Positions 34,723-43,539 of a DNA stretch of 64,000 nucleotides are shown piece by piece. The DNA lies in contig NZ_DLHR01000015.1 of NCBI RefSeq assembly GCF_002483315.1, forward strand, positions 44,861-108,860. The letters are read 5' to 3'. The notes under the pieces are model-generated. The model saw nothing but the letters and a program-made list of their open reading frames with translations. It searched no databases and was not told the origin of the DNA. Positions within the stretch are counted from its first letter, which is position 1. The number at the start of each line of letters is the position of its first letter. A program made the translations under genes and the position numbers. This DNA is from Flavobacterium sp. UBA7663. GTDB taxonomy: Bacteria; Bacteroidota; Bacteroidia; Flavobacteriales; Flavobacteriaceae.

Positions 34723-35292
34723 ATGAGAGACATAAACACCGAAGTACACAACGCATTTGAAGTCATTAAAAATGGCGGCATTATTTTATATCCAACAGAT
34801 ACTGTTTGGGGAATTGGTTGCGATGCTACAAATGAAGAAGCCGTAAAAAAAATCTATGCTTTAAAACAACGCGAAGAAACCAAAAGCATGATTGTTTTAA
34901 TGAACGGAGAACGCATGATGTACAATGTTTTCAAAGAAATTCCTGAAGTAGCTTGGCAAATTTTAGATTTATCAGAAAAACCAACAACTTTAATTTTAGA
35001 TAACCCTAGAAATGTAGCCAAAAATATCGTTGCCGAAGATAATACTTTAGGTGTTCGTATTGTAACCGAGCCTTTCTGTTTTAAACTTATGGAACGTATG
35101 AAAAAACCGTTAGTTTCTACTTCAGCAAATATATCGGGAATGTTTACACCAAAAACTTTCAAAGAAATTAGTCCCGAAATTATAAAAGGTGTCGACTATG
35201 TAGTAAATTTGCACCAGGATAAAGTTTGCAAAAATCCTTCTACGATAATTAAATTAGGTTTAGATAGCCGAGTAAAAGTGATTCGCAAATAA
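34723..35292 (+). CDS. tsaC: L-threonylcarbamoyladenylate synthase
   Basis: Makes threonylcarbamoyl-AMP from threonine, bicarbonate and ATP for the t6A modification of ANN-decoding tRNAs. A 189-residue single YrdC/Sua5 domain: GGIILYPTDTVWGIGCDATNE at the N-terminus, KQREETKSMIVLM, GVRIV and PLVSTSANISG are the substrate-site motifs. It lacks the C-terminal Sua5 domain, so it is the short TsaC type. The ATG at 34723 gives a complete domain. The next gene starts 35 bases later but is a likely insertion. Confidence 0.93.
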   Translation: MRDINTEVHNAFEVIKNGGIILYPTDTVWGIGCDATNEEAVKKIYALKQREETKSMIVLMNGERMMYNVFKEIPEVAWQILDLSEKPTTLILDNPRNVAKNIVAEDNTLGVRIVTEPFCFKLMERMKKPLVSTSANISGMFTPKTFKEISPEIIKGVDYVVNLHQDKVCKNPSTIIKLGLDSRVKVIRK

Positions 35293-35298
35293 AAAAGC

Positions 35299-35316
35299 AC
35301 CGCTGATTCCCAGATT
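35299..35316. repeat. Left inverted repeat of the GxxExxY cassette
   Basis: ACCGCTGATTCCCAGATT matches the reverse complement of 35713-35730 at 16 of 18 positions. It lies 12 bases before the GxxExxY start codon. Confidence 0.7.
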
Positions 35317-35327
35317 AAAACAATATT

Positions 35328-35711
35328 ATGGATGATTTTTTATATAAAGACAAAACTTACCAAATTATTGGAGTTCTATTTGAAGTTCATAAAAATTTAG
35401 GAAAAGGATTTTCTGAAATTGTATATAAAGACGCCATTGAATTTGAGTTTCAACAAGCAAACATTCCATACGAAAGAGAAAAAGAATACGTAGTAAACTA
35501 TAAAAATACTGTATTGAAACATAAATTTTATGCTGATTTTGTAGTTTTTAACGAAATAATATTAGAAATAAAAACTGTTGATTGTTTTAACAATGCTCAT
35601 TACAATCAATGTTTAAATTATTTGAAAGTTTCAGGAAATGAATTAGCACTTTTAGTTAATTTTAATTCTGTATCACTTGAACACAAAAGAGTTGTACTTT
35701 CAAAAAAATAA
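35328..35711 (+). CDS. GxxExxY family protein (PD-(D/E)xK-like fold)
   Basis: A 127-residue protein of the GxxExxY family, named for the motif seen here as GFSEIVY (about residues 28-34). HKFYADFVVFNEIILEIKT has the D-x(n)-E-x-K pattern of PD-(D/E)xK nucleases, so a nuclease-like fold is likely; activity is unproven for the family. Genes of this type often sit between unrelated housekeeping genes. Here it separates tsaC from the CCA-enzyme gene and is bracketed tightly by an 18-bp inverted repeat, which suggests it moved in as a cassette. Confidence 0.85.
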   Translation: MDDFLYKDKTYQIIGVLFEVHKNLGKGFSEIVYKDAIEFEFQQANIPYEREKEYVVNYKNTVLKHKFYADFVVFNEIILEIKTVDCFNNAHYNQCLNYLKVSGNELALLVNFNSVSLEHKRVVLSKK

Positions 35712-35712
35712 A

Positions 35713-35730
35713 AATCTGCGAATCTGCGGT
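35713..35730. repeat. Right inverted repeat of the GxxExxY cassette
   Basis: AATCTGCGAATCTGCGGT begins one base after the GxxExxY stop and ends 6 bases before the next gene. Within it AATCTGCG is repeated (AATCTGCG-AATCTGCG). It pairs with 35299-35316 at 16 of 18 positions. Confidence 0.7.
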
Positions 35731-35736
35731 ATCATC

Positions 35737-37152
35737 ATGAATTACAAACAACATTTAGAACATAACATCTTCAAAATCATTTCACAAGCAGCACAAGAAC
35801 TTAACTTGGAATGCTATGTGATTGGTGGTTTTGTTCGCGATATTTTACTTAAACGAGACCATAAAAAAGACATCGATATTGTTGCTGTTGGTAGCGGAAT
35901 TGAATTGGCATTAAAGGTTTCTCAACTCATTCCGTTTCATCCAAAAGTTCAGGTTTTCAAAAACTATGGAACAGCGATGTTGCGTTACGATGACATTGAT
36001 GTGGAGTTTGTGGGTGCTCGAAAAGAATCGTACACACACGACAGCCGAAATCCATTAGTAGAAAACGGCACTTTGAAAGATGACCAAGAAAGAAGAGATT
36101 TTACGATAAATGCATTAGCTTTTTCATTGAATTCTGAAAGCTTTGGAGATTTAGTTGATCCTTTTAATGGCGTGGAAGATTTGAAAAAGAAAATCATCAA
36201 AACACCTTTAAACCCAGATATTACCTATTCCGATGACCCGTTGCGAATGATGCGAGCGATTCGTTTTGCTACTCAATTAAATTTTGAAATAGAATCAGAA
36301 TCATTAGAAGCGATTTCAAAAAATAAAGATAGAATCAACATTATTTCAGGCGAACGAATTGTAGATGAATTGCATAAAATTCTAGCTTCTGAAAAACCTT
36401 CGATTGGATTTTTACATTTGTATCAAACTGGTTTATTAGATATTATTTTACCAGAATTAACGGCTTTAAATAATGTAGAGGAAGTGGAAGGTCATACGCA
36501 CAAAAACAATTTTTACCACACACTAGAAGTTGTCGATAATATTTGCCCGAATACTGAAGATGTTTGGTTACGTTGGTCGGCATTATTACACGACATTGGT
36601 AAAGCTCCAACCAAAAGATTCAACAAAAAACAAGGTTGGACGTTTCATGGACATGAATTTTTAGGTGGGAAAATGGTCAAAAAAATATTTGAGCGTTTGC
36701 ACATGCCTTTGAATCACAAGATGAAATTCGTTCAAAAAATGGTGATGATGAGTTCGCGCCCAATCGTAATTGCAGAAGATATTGTTACCGATAGTGCAGT
36801 TCGTCGCTTGGTTTTTGATGCAGGTGAAGATATTGATAGTTTAATGACTTTATGTAAAGCGGATATCACCACAAAAAATCCAAAGAAATTTCAGAAATAC
36901 CATAAAAACTTCGACATTGTTAAAGAAAAAATTGTAGAAGTAGAGGAAAAAGACCGCGTTCGTGTGTTTCAACCACCAATTTCAGGAGAAGAAATCATGG
37001 AATTATTTGGTTTACAACCTTGTAGAGAAATTGGAGTTTTGAAAGAAGCAGTTAAAGAAGCAATTTTAGAAGGCGAAATTCCAAATGAATATGAAGCGGC
37101 TAAGGATTTTGTCTTAAACAAAGCTTCAAAAATGGGATTAAAAAAAGTATAA
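35737..37152 (+). CDS. cca: CCA tRNA nucleotidyltransferase / poly(A) polymerase family, with HD domain
   Basis: Adds or repairs the 3' CCA of tRNAs. The nucleotidyltransferase head has GGFVRDILLKRD and KDIDIV (catalytic aspartates), followed by GTAMLRYDD, RRDFTINALA and DPLRMMRAIRFA. An HD domain (SALLHDIGKAPTKRF, with FHGHEFLGG) lies at about 280-380. The frame extends to a TTG at 35677 inside the GxxExxY gene; the ATG at 35737 (MNYKQHLEHN) is the natural start, giving 471 residues. A tailing poly(A) polymerase cannot be excluded, but no second family member is seen in the window. Confidence 0.88.
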   Translation: MNYKQHLEHNIFKIISQAAQELNLECYVIGGFVRDILLKRDHKKDIDIVAVGSGIELALKVSQLIPFHPKVQVFKNYGTAMLRYDDIDVEFVGARKESYTHDSRNPLVENGTLKDDQERRDFTINALAFSLNSESFGDLVDPFNGVEDLKKKIIKTPLNPDITYSDDPLRMMRAIRFATQLNFEIESESLEAISKNKDRINIISGERIVDELHKILASEKPSIGFLHLYQTGLLDIILPELTALNNVEEVEGHTHKNNFYHTLEVVDNICPNTEDVWLRWSALLHDIGKAPTKRFNKKQGWTFHGHEFLGGKMVKKIFERLHMPLNHKMKFVQKMVMMSSRPIVIAEDIVTDSAVRRLVFDAGEDIDSLMTLCKADITTKNPKKFQKYHKNFDIVKEKIVEVEEKDRVRVFQPPISGEEIMELFGLQPCREIGVLKEAVKEAILEGEIPNEYEAAKDFVLNKASKMGLKKV

Positions 37153-37167
37153 AAATTATAATCTGTT

Positions 37168-37212
37168 AAAGCACTTTTCAAATGCGCATTATGTAAATTT
37201 GAAGTGCTTTTT
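37168..37212 (+). terminator. Bulged terminator between cca and the heme A synthase gene
   Basis: AAAGCACTT-TTCAAAT pairs with ATTTGAAGTGCTTT (two-base bulge) and ends in TTTTT. The loop itself contains the 10-bp palindrome AATGCGCATT (37181-37190), so a cruciform-like structure is possible. Confidence 0.7.
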
Positions 37213-37225
37213 GAATATCAAAAAA

Positions 37226-38245
37226 ATGAAAACAAATAAATCAGTTATTTACTGGCTACTTTCGGGATGTGTTTTGTTATTTATCATGGTAACTGTTGGT
37301 GGAATTACTCGTTTAACCAACTCAGGTCTATCCATGACCGATTGGCATTTAATCAACGACACCTTCCCTCCTATGAGTGAAGAAAAATGGGTTAAAGCCT
37401 TTGAAGAATACAAGAAATTTCCAGAATATCAAAAAGTAAATCAGTACAAAGATTTTCAATTAGACGATTACAAATTCATCTTCTTTTGGGAATGGTTTCA
37501 CCGTTTTATTGGTCGCATTATTGGTGTGGTTTTCATTATTCCTTTCGTTTACTTTTTAATTAAGAAAAAATTAGATAACGAAACCATTAAAAAATGTTTC
37601 ATTCTATTAGGAATGGGTGCTTTTCAAGGATTTTTAGGCTGGTTCATGGTAGCTAGCGGTTTAAAAGACATGCCAGATGTAAGTCACTTCAGATTAGCGA
37701 TTCACTTAACGTTTGCTTTTATTACGTTTGCTTACACACTTTGGGTGGCTTTAGATTTAATTTATCCAGAAAGAAAATTACCAGTTTTAGAATTACGAAA
37801 AATTGCTCGTATTGCTTTAGTAATTCTAATCATTCAAATTATTTATGGAGGTTTTGTTGCTGGATTAAATGCAGGATTAATTCACAATCATTGGCCTTTA
37901 ATGAGCGATGGACAATTTTTCCATGAAAGCATTCAACTAGAACAATCGAATTTACTTTTATCATTCACAGAAGGAAAAAGCGGTGTACAATTCATTCATA
38001 GAACTTTTGCTTATGTTGTAGTTTTTTCAATCATTTATTTATTCATAAAAAGTAGAAAAATTACATTAGACAAAACACAAGATAACGGAGTTAAAACGTT
38101 GTTAGTTTTTGTATTTATACAATTCATTTTAGGAATTTTTACCTTGCTATTCCATGTACCGCTTTGGTTAGGATTAGCACATCAAATTATGGCTTTCTTT
38201 TTATTAACTGCCATGACGTTTACATTGCATAGATTCACAAAATAA
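37226..38245 (+). CDS. ctaA: Heme A synthase (COX15/CtaA family)
   Basis: Oxidises the C8 methyl of heme O to make heme A for cytochrome oxidase. A 339-residue inner-membrane protein with eight predicted helices. Typical COX15 features: VGGITRLTNSGLSMTDWHL at the N-terminus, EWFHRFIGRIIG and HFRLAIHLTFAF with heme-ligand histidines, IYGGFVAGLNAGLIHNHWPLM, and VQFIHRTFAY plus LAHQIMAFFL in the second half. The frame extends to a TTG at 37199 that is inside the upstream terminator; the ATG at 37226 is preferred. Confidence 0.93.
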   Translation: MKTNKSVIYWLLSGCVLLFIMVTVGGITRLTNSGLSMTDWHLINDTFPPMSEEKWVKAFEEYKKFPEYQKVNQYKDFQLDDYKFIFFWEWFHRFIGRIIGVVFIIPFVYFLIKKKLDNETIKKCFILLGMGAFQGFLGWFMVASGLKDMPDVSHFRLAIHLTFAFITFAYTLWVALDLIYPERKLPVLELRKIARIALVILIIQIIYGGFVAGLNAGLIHNHWPLMSDGQFFHESIQLEQSNLLLSFTEGKSGVQFIHRTFAYVVVFSIIYLFIKSRKITLDKTQDNGVKTLLVFVFIQFILGIFTLLFHVPLWLGLAHQIMAFFLLTAMTFTLHRFTK

Positions 38246-38288
38246 GGTTACCGACTATATTGTCACAGTTCTTTGTTATTAATTTTAA

Positions 38289-39059
38289 ATGTCTAAATTA
38301 AATGCTTCGGATAAATTTTTAGATTTATCTGACTACGGAAGATCTTTTGGAAGGTTTTTCGCACTTCAACTAAAAGAAACACGATTTACACCTATTCATG
38401 TAACGCTTTTATTTGGAATTTCCGGCTTACTTGCAATTTATTGTATTTTAAACCAATCCTATTTCGCTGCTGCTTTTTTTATCGTTTTAAAATCAGGAAT
38501 TGATGCTGCTGATGGAGAATTAGCACGATTAAAAAACACGCCTTCTTACGTGGGAAGATATTTAGATAGCGTATTTGATATTATCTTGAATTTTCTTTTT
38601 CTGATGTCAATTTGCTATGTTTCTAAAACTTCTGTTTGGCTGGCATTACTTGCTTTTATTAGCATTCAATTACAAGGAACGCTTTACAATTATTACTATG
38701 TAATTTTGAGAAATAAATCAGTTGGAGGCGATGCAACGAGTAAAATTTTCGAATACAAAACCCCAAAAGCTTTACCTGGTGAAACACAACAAGCAGTTAA
38801 TATTTTATTTGGAATCTACACTTTAGTATATAGCATATTCGATAAAATTATTCACTTCTTAGATGCTGATGCTTATAAAGTAAAAACATTTCCCAATTGG
38901 TTTATGACTTCTCTTTCGCTTTACGGATTAGGTTTTCAATTATTAATAATTGCGTTCATGTTACCTTTAGGATGGATTGAATTCATCGCTCCATTCTTTA
39001 TCATTTACTCTTTGTTGATTTTTGTTCTGATTGGAATTCGAAAAACATGTATACATTAA
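38289..39059 (+). CDS. CDP-alcohol phosphatidyltransferase family protein
   Basis: A 256-residue integral membrane enzyme. The signature D-G-x2-A-R-x8-G-x3-D-x3-D is complete: D75-G76-E-L-A79-R80, G89, D93 and D97. Such enzymes join a CDP-linked lipid or alcohol to a second alcohol, for example in phospholipid synthesis. About six membrane helices are seen. The alcohol substrate cannot be told. It follows the heme A synthase gene after 43 bases. Confidence 0.88.
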   Translation: MSKLNASDKFLDLSDYGRSFGRFFALQLKETRFTPIHVTLLFGISGLLAIYCILNQSYFAAAFFIVLKSGIDAADGELARLKNTPSYVGRYLDSVFDIILNFLFLMSICYVSKTSVWLALLAFISIQLQGTLYNYYYVILRNKSVGGDATSKIFEYKTPKALPGETQQAVNILFGIYTLVYSIFDKIIHFLDADAYKVKTFPNWFMTSLSLYGLGFQLLIIAFMLPLGWIEFIAPFFIIYSLLIFVLIGIRKTCIH

Positions 39060-39066
39060 TTCTAAA

Positions 39067-39096
39067 AACAAAAAAAGTGAAACATTACATTTCACT
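39067..39096 (-). terminator. Terminator of the thioredoxin-fold operon
   Basis: On the minus strand the stem AGTGAAA / TTTCACT (7-base loop) is followed by a run of seven T. It lies between two convergent genes and may also slow plus-strand transcription. Confidence 0.75.
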
Positions 39097-39119
39097 CTTT
39101 CTAATAATATATCTAGAAT

Positions 39120-39713
39120 TTATTTTTTTACCTTAATAGAACAACCAATTGCTTTTGTAGTATTTGGTGTTGGTTCTTGCCCTTTTTCCAAAGCTGCAAT
39201 GGCGTTTTCTAAATATTTTTCTTTCACTTCAGAAGCATCTTCTACATTATCATCGATAGCACCAATATATTTCACAACTAAATTCTTATCTAATAAAAAT
39301 ACGTGAGGTGTTTTCGTAGCGCCATATTGCGGATAAATTTTCTGACCTTCATCAAACAAATAAGGAAATGAAAACTTCTTTTCTTTAGCACGTTCTTGCA
39401 TTAATTCAAAACTATCTTCAGGTTGTGCTGCAGGATCATTTGGATTGATTGCCAATAAAATATATCCTTTTGATTTGTATTTCTTAGCTAAATCAATAAT
39501 TCTGTCTTCATACTTAACAGCAAACGGACAATGATTACAAGTAAACACCACGATAAAACCTTTCGCATCTTTATAATCGGCCATGCTGTACATTTTATTG
39601 TCAACCGATTTTAATTTGAAATCGGTAGCCTTATCTCCTACTTTATATCCTGTAGGATTAGTAAAACTCATTAAAACGAACATTAATAAGGCAAAAAATC
39701 CAATTCTTTTCAT
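39120..39713 (-). CDS. Exported thioredoxin-fold (redoxin/AhpC-TSA type) protein
   Basis: A 197-residue exported protein with an N-terminal signal segment (MKRIGFFALLMFVLMSF). VGDKATDFKLKSVDNKMYSM and FIVVFTCNHCPFAVKYEDR are redoxin/peroxiredoxin-like; C59 and C62 form a CxxC pair. The cis-proline region is GATKTPHVFLLD. It is likely a periplasmic thiol-disulfide or peroxiredoxin-like protein. It is downstream of a TlpA-like gene with a 5-base gap, so the two probably work in one periplasmic redox pathway. Confidence 0.85.
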   Translation of the reverse strand: MKRIGFFALLMFVLMSFTNPTGYKVGDKATDFKLKSVDNKMYSMADYKDAKGFIVVFTCNHCPFAVKYEDRIIDLAKKYKSKGYILLAINPNDPAAQPEDSFELMQERAKEKKFSFPYLFDEGQKIYPQYGATKTPHVFLLDKNLVVKYIGAIDDNVEDASEVKEKYLENAIAALEKGQEPTPNTTKAIGCSIKVKK

Positions 39714-39718
39714 AGTAA

Positions 39719-40207
39719 TTAATTTATTTTAGTTAGTGATTCATTTACAAACTGATTTAATTCTTCAAACGAGGCAAATTCTTGTTCTACAAAAACACCT
39801 TTATTTCCATTGATAATCCAAGTAGCCGGAATAGAACCCGACCAATTTTCATCTACTTTTGATATCCAATTGTTGAATTTTTTATCCGCCATGTAGGTGG
39901 TTACAAAAGTGTAATTTTTCTTTTTCAAAAATGGTTTCAATTTACTTTCTACTTGTTTTTCAAAATCTAAACTTACGGTTACAACTTTTATATTTGGATT
40001 TTCCTGATGTAATTTTTGAAAATATGGTAATTCTTTCACACATGGCGCACACCAAGTGGCCCAAAAGTTAACTACCAAAGGTTTATCCGAATTATTTTGA
40101 ATATAAGCATTCAATTCGTCAAAGTTTTGAAACGTAATCAAGTCTTGAGCTTTCGCTGAAAAACTCAAAAAGAATAACGAAAATGCAATAAAACGAAAAT
40201 ATCTCAT
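39719..40207 (-). CDS. TlpA-family thiol-disulfide oxidoreductase
   Basis: A 162-residue exported thioredoxin. A signal peptide ending ...SAKAQ is followed by VVNFWATWCAPCVKELPYF with the active pair C53/C56 and the cis-proline segment GSIPATWIING. TlpA/ResA-type proteins reduce disulfides in the periplasm, for example in cytochrome c maturation. First gene of a two-gene operon with the redoxin-like protein. A TATTTTTG box on the minus strand at 40220-40227 may be its -7 element. Confidence 0.9.
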   Translation of the reverse strand: MRYFRFIAFSLFFLSFSAKAQDLITFQNFDELNAYIQNNSDKPLVVNFWATWCAPCVKELPYFQKLHQENPNIKVVTVSLDFEKQVESKLKPFLKKKNYTFVTTYMADKKFNNWISKVDENWSGSIPATWIINGNKGVFVEQEFASFEELNQFVNESLTKIN

Positions 40208-40366
40208 CTACTTTTTTATCAAAAATAGTGAGATATTTATTTTGTTAGCTGTTAATTAACAATTCTTTATCAACCCAATTAAAGACAAATTCAATTAATT
40301 CAATTTTATTAAGAATGTAACATTTTGGCAATTCAATCGTTTTATTATTGAACCAAATGGAATTGT

Positions 40367-41653
40367 ATGAAAAGTATTAAAATCGTTTTTGCTCTTTTAT
40401 TTCTTTTATCGATAAATATTGCAAATCCATGTAGTATGTACAAAGTGACCAAAAATGGAAAAACCATGGTGGGTTGTAATGAAGACGCTTGGAGAACAAC
40501 TTCTCATATTTGGTTTGAAATTGGGAACAAAAAAGCTCCTTTTGGTGCTGCTTTTACAGGTTCGCGTTTTGATGGAAAAAATGGTTATGCACCACAATCT
40601 GGAATGAATGAACACGGACTGATATTTTCAAGATTAGCATCATATCATCCTGAAAGCAAAAATTTTAATTTCAAAAACCGTCTAAAAATAACCAATCCAA
40701 CCCAATATCTAAAAGATATTCTTCACACTTGCAAAACAGTTGAAGATGTAAAAAAATATATTGAAAAATACGATTACAGTTACTTTATTGAAGACGTTTT
40801 CATCTATATAGATGCATCTGGAAAATACATTGTGGTAGAACCTTACAAAATTATTTTAGGAAATGAGGCAAGTTATGTTTTGTCTAATTTTTGTCCATCT
40901 ATAACGTCAAAAGAAGATGCTTCTAAATTAGAACGCTATCAAAATGGTGTTTTGTTTTTAAATAACAAAATTGAAACCGATTTAGAGTTTTGCCGAAAAT
41001 TATCCGACACCATGCATGTTTGCAGAGAAAAAATTGGCGACGGAACACTATTAACGTCTATTTGGGATAACACTTGCGGAACCGTGAATTTATACTTCTA
41101 TCATAAATATGACAAAACTATTCAATTCAATATTAAAGATGAATTAGCTAAGGGAAATCACATTCTAAAAGTCGATTCTTTATTTCCAAAAAATGATGAA
41201 TTTGAAAAACTAGCTTCGTATCAAATACCTCATAACAATGATATTTTACGTCTATTTTTAGTGTTTTGCGGATTATTCTTTTTTATGAGTTCGGTTTACT
41301 TTTTACTAAATTATTTAAAAAATAGAAAAACCGATAAGTTCAACAGTATAAAATTACTTTTAATTCCGTTTGGACTCATTTTATTTTACTACATGTATGT
41401 TTTAAATACAACTGTGAATATTTTCTATTTTGCTTCACCTTATAAAAGTTCATATAACTCACTTATAAGCTTGACTTCTTATTTACCCTATTTACTTTTA
41501 GTAATTATCATTCCACTAATTCGATTCAATTTAAAACTGATCAAAGAAAAACTTTGGAATAATTTTGCATTAGTTACAATAAGTTTAAACAGTTTATTGT
41601 ATCTAATTTTAATTGGATTTTTTGTGTACTGGCGTTTTTATTTTAATTTTTAA
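40367..41653 (+). CDS. Ntn-hydrolase (choloylglycine hydrolase-like) with C-terminal membrane helices
   Basis: A 428-residue protein. After a signal sequence the residue C22 (in NPCSMYKV) would be the N-terminal nucleophile, and VGCNEDAW, GMNEHGLIFSR and DNTCGTVNLYFYH resemble conserved blocks of linear amide C-N hydrolases (choloylglycine hydrolase / acylase type). Residues from about 290 to 428 are four membrane helices, an unusual addition to this fold. It would hydrolyse an amide at the outer face of the inner membrane (inference). It is divergent from the TlpA operon. Confidence 0.75.
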   Translation: MKSIKIVFALLFLLSINIANPCSMYKVTKNGKTMVGCNEDAWRTTSHIWFEIGNKKAPFGAAFTGSRFDGKNGYAPQSGMNEHGLIFSRLASYHPESKNFNFKNRLKITNPTQYLKDILHTCKTVEDVKKYIEKYDYSYFIEDVFIYIDASGKYIVVEPYKIILGNEASYVLSNFCPSITSKEDASKLERYQNGVLFLNNKIETDLEFCRKLSDTMHVCREKIGDGTLLTSIWDNTCGTVNLYFYHKYDKTIQFNIKDELAKGNHILKVDSLFPKNDEFEKLASYQIPHNNDILRLFLVFCGLFFFMSSVYFLLNYLKNRKTDKFNSIKLLLIPFGLILFYYMYVLNTTVNIFYFASPYKSSYNSLISLTSYLPYLLLVIIIPLIRFNLKLIKEKLWNNFALVTISLNSLLYLILIGFFVYWRFYFNF

Positions 41654-41721
41654 TGAAATCATATAATCATTAAATTATAAGATAAATCTCAAAAAAAATA
41701 TTCAACTTATTGAAATATTTA

Positions 41722-41729
41722 TATATTTG
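41722..41729 (+). promoter_or_regulatory. -7 box of the DUF4919-like gene
   Basis: TATATTTG, perfect match, 31 bases before the ATG. The small palindrome TTCAA-CTTA-TTGAA (41701-41714) lies just upstream where a -33 box would be. Confidence 0.45.
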
Positions 41730-41760
41730 TTTTTAGTCAATACCTAAAATTAAAGCCAAC

Positions 41761-42783
41761 ATGAAAATTTTATTTTATCTCTTATTGATACTTCCACTTT
41801 TATTATTTTCACAAAATAACCCCAAACCAAATTTTAAAAAAATAGAACTAGAAACATTTAATAAATCTTCTAAATTTTATTACCAAACTTTAGAAAATAA
41901 GTTCCACAGCAAAGATTCTATATTAACAAAAGAAGAATATCATTATTTTTTATATGGTAGTCCATTTCAAAATAAAAAAACAAATCGTAAAGAAGAAGAA
42001 CTTGAACTAGATAGTATTTCATATCTATTAGAAAATAAAATACCTGATTTTGATAAATTATTATCATTATCAAGCAGACTAATTAAAAAGAACCCCTTCA
42101 ATATCGATTTATACTTATTAAATGAAAATATTTACGAAGCAAAAGGATTAAAAATTGAAGCCGCCAGAAACAAAGCTGTTTTTAGCTCATTAATGGAAAC
42201 TATAAAAAACTCTGGTGATGGAAAAACAGCCGAAACAGCATACTATTTAATTCCTGAGTTTAATATAAATACAAATTATCATGCCGAAGGATATGCGTTA
42301 AAAAATAACACAAGAATAAACAATGATGTATACAAATTAGATTTTGAAAAAAACGACGGTACAAAATTACCTGTATTTATAAAATATAGTAAAGAAGTAG
42401 AAGAAATAGTTGAATCTAGAACTGTTAACGAACAATTTGTGACTGGTAAATGGAAAGTTACCAAAATTATAACTGAAAAAAAATTGAACGAACAAGATAA
42501 AGTTTTAATGGATATTTTTAATGATGCGATTTTTACTTTTTCTGCCGACAAAAAATTTACCTTTTCTTCAAAAATTAAAAATGCAGTTATCCAAAAAGGA
42601 TTATTAGGTGAACTTAATGGGAAAAAGTGGAAATTTAATAAAGTAAATAAACGTATTTCTATTGGTACTGAACAAGATAAATACACAATAATGGGTTTAA
42701 AAACGATCTATTTAACTGAACAATTCTACTTTATAATTGATGATTTTAATCAATTTTTGTTGCAAGTCGAAAGAGTGGATTAG
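41761..42783 (+). CDS. Exported DUF4919-like protein
   Basis: A 340-residue exported protein. After the signal peptide (MKILFYLLLILPLLLFSQ) the segment with FYYQTLENKFHSKDSILTKEEYHYFLYG is characteristic of DUF4919. The first two thirds are helical; the last 120 residues (TGKWKVTKII..., FSADKKFTFSSK..., TIMGLKTIYLTEQFYF) look like a lipocalin-type beta domain. Function unknown. It has its own promoter and converges on the LytTR gene with only 2 bases between stops. Confidence 0.7.
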   Translation: MKILFYLLLILPLLLFSQNNPKPNFKKIELETFNKSSKFYYQTLENKFHSKDSILTKEEYHYFLYGSPFQNKKTNRKEEELELDSISYLLENKIPDFDKLLSLSSRLIKKNPFNIDLYLLNENIYEAKGLKIEAARNKAVFSSLMETIKNSGDGKTAETAYYLIPEFNINTNYHAEGYALKNNTRINNDVYKLDFEKNDGTKLPVFIKYSKEVEEIVESRTVNEQFVTGKWKVTKIITEKKLNEQDKVLMDIFNDAIFTFSADKKFTFSSKIKNAVIQKGLLGELNGKKWKFNKVNKRISIGTEQDKYTIMGLKTIYLTEQFYFIIDDFNQFLLQVERVD

Positions 42784-42785
42784 AA

Positions 42786-43538
42786 TCAACCAATCCACTC
42801 CTTAAAATCACTTACGCGTTCTCTAGCTACAATTACCTCATCGTCTTTGTAAGTTGGTAAAATGATTTTTAATCTTGAATTCGAATACACCTGAATTTCT
42901 TTAACGGCTTTCAACGGAACTATGAATTTTCGGCTTACGCGATAAAAATCTTTTGGATTGATTTCGGTTTCTACAACTTCTAAAGTGGAATCGATTAAAT
43001 AATCGCGATTGTCTAAAGTGTGAATATAAGTTCCTTTGTTTTCGCTGTAAAAACATTCTACTTCTTCAATTGAAATCACTTTTAATTGTTGGCCAATTTT
43101 CACCGAAAAACGCTTTTTATATTCCTTTTCCACAGGATTAACTAACATGCGCTTAATCGCTTCAAAATCTAATGAAATATTTTGCGCTTGATTTCTGGCT
43201 TTGAACTTATTGACTGCGATTTCTAGATCTTCTTCATCTATTGGTTTCAATAAATAATCTATACTATTTAACTTAAAAGCTCGCAAAGCATATTCATCAT
43301 AAGCAGTTGTAAAAATCACAGCACTTTTAATATCGATTTGCTCAAATATCTCAAACGACAAACCATCAGACAATTGAATGTCCAAAAAAATCAAATCAGG
43401 ATGTGCATTATTTCGAAACCAAGCAATTGATTCTTCTACAGAATGTAACATCGTATTTACTTGCAAACCTAATTTTTCAACTTTACGTTGTAATAATCTT
43501 GCAGCTGGTTTTTCGTCTTCAATAATAATGATATTCAT
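42786..43538 (-). CDS. LytTR-family response regulator
   Basis: A 250-residue two-component regulator. The receiver domain (1-118) has the acidic pair E7-D8, phospho-acceptor D53 in LIFLDIQL, T/S83 in FTTAYDEYA and K103 in LLKPI. The C-terminal LytTR domain (about 145-248) has VEEVECFYSENKGTYIHT, DFYRVSRKFIVPLKAV and LPTYKDDEVIVARERV. It binds direct repeats of the LytTR half-site; two such sites lie upstream of this operon and of the TonB gene. It is the last gene of a five-gene operon, one base after the 2TM gene. Confidence 0.92.
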   Translation of the reverse strand: MNIIIIEDEKPAARLLQRKVEKLGLQVNTMLHSVEESIAWFRNNAHPDLIFLDIQLSDGLSFEIFEQIDIKSAVIFTTAYDEYALRAFKLNSIDYLLKPIDEEDLEIAVNKFKARNQAQNISLDFEAIKRMLVNPVEKEYKKRFSVKIGQQLKVISIEEVECFYSENKGTYIHTLDNRDYLIDSTLEVVETEINPKDFYRVSRKFIVPLKAVKEIQVYSNSRLKIILPTYKDDEVIVARERVSDFKEWIG

Positions 43539-43539
43539 A

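Noticed and set aside
37199..37225. TTG start for heme A synthase
   Set aside because: It lies in the stem of the upstream terminator; ATG 37226 gives the normal N-terminus.
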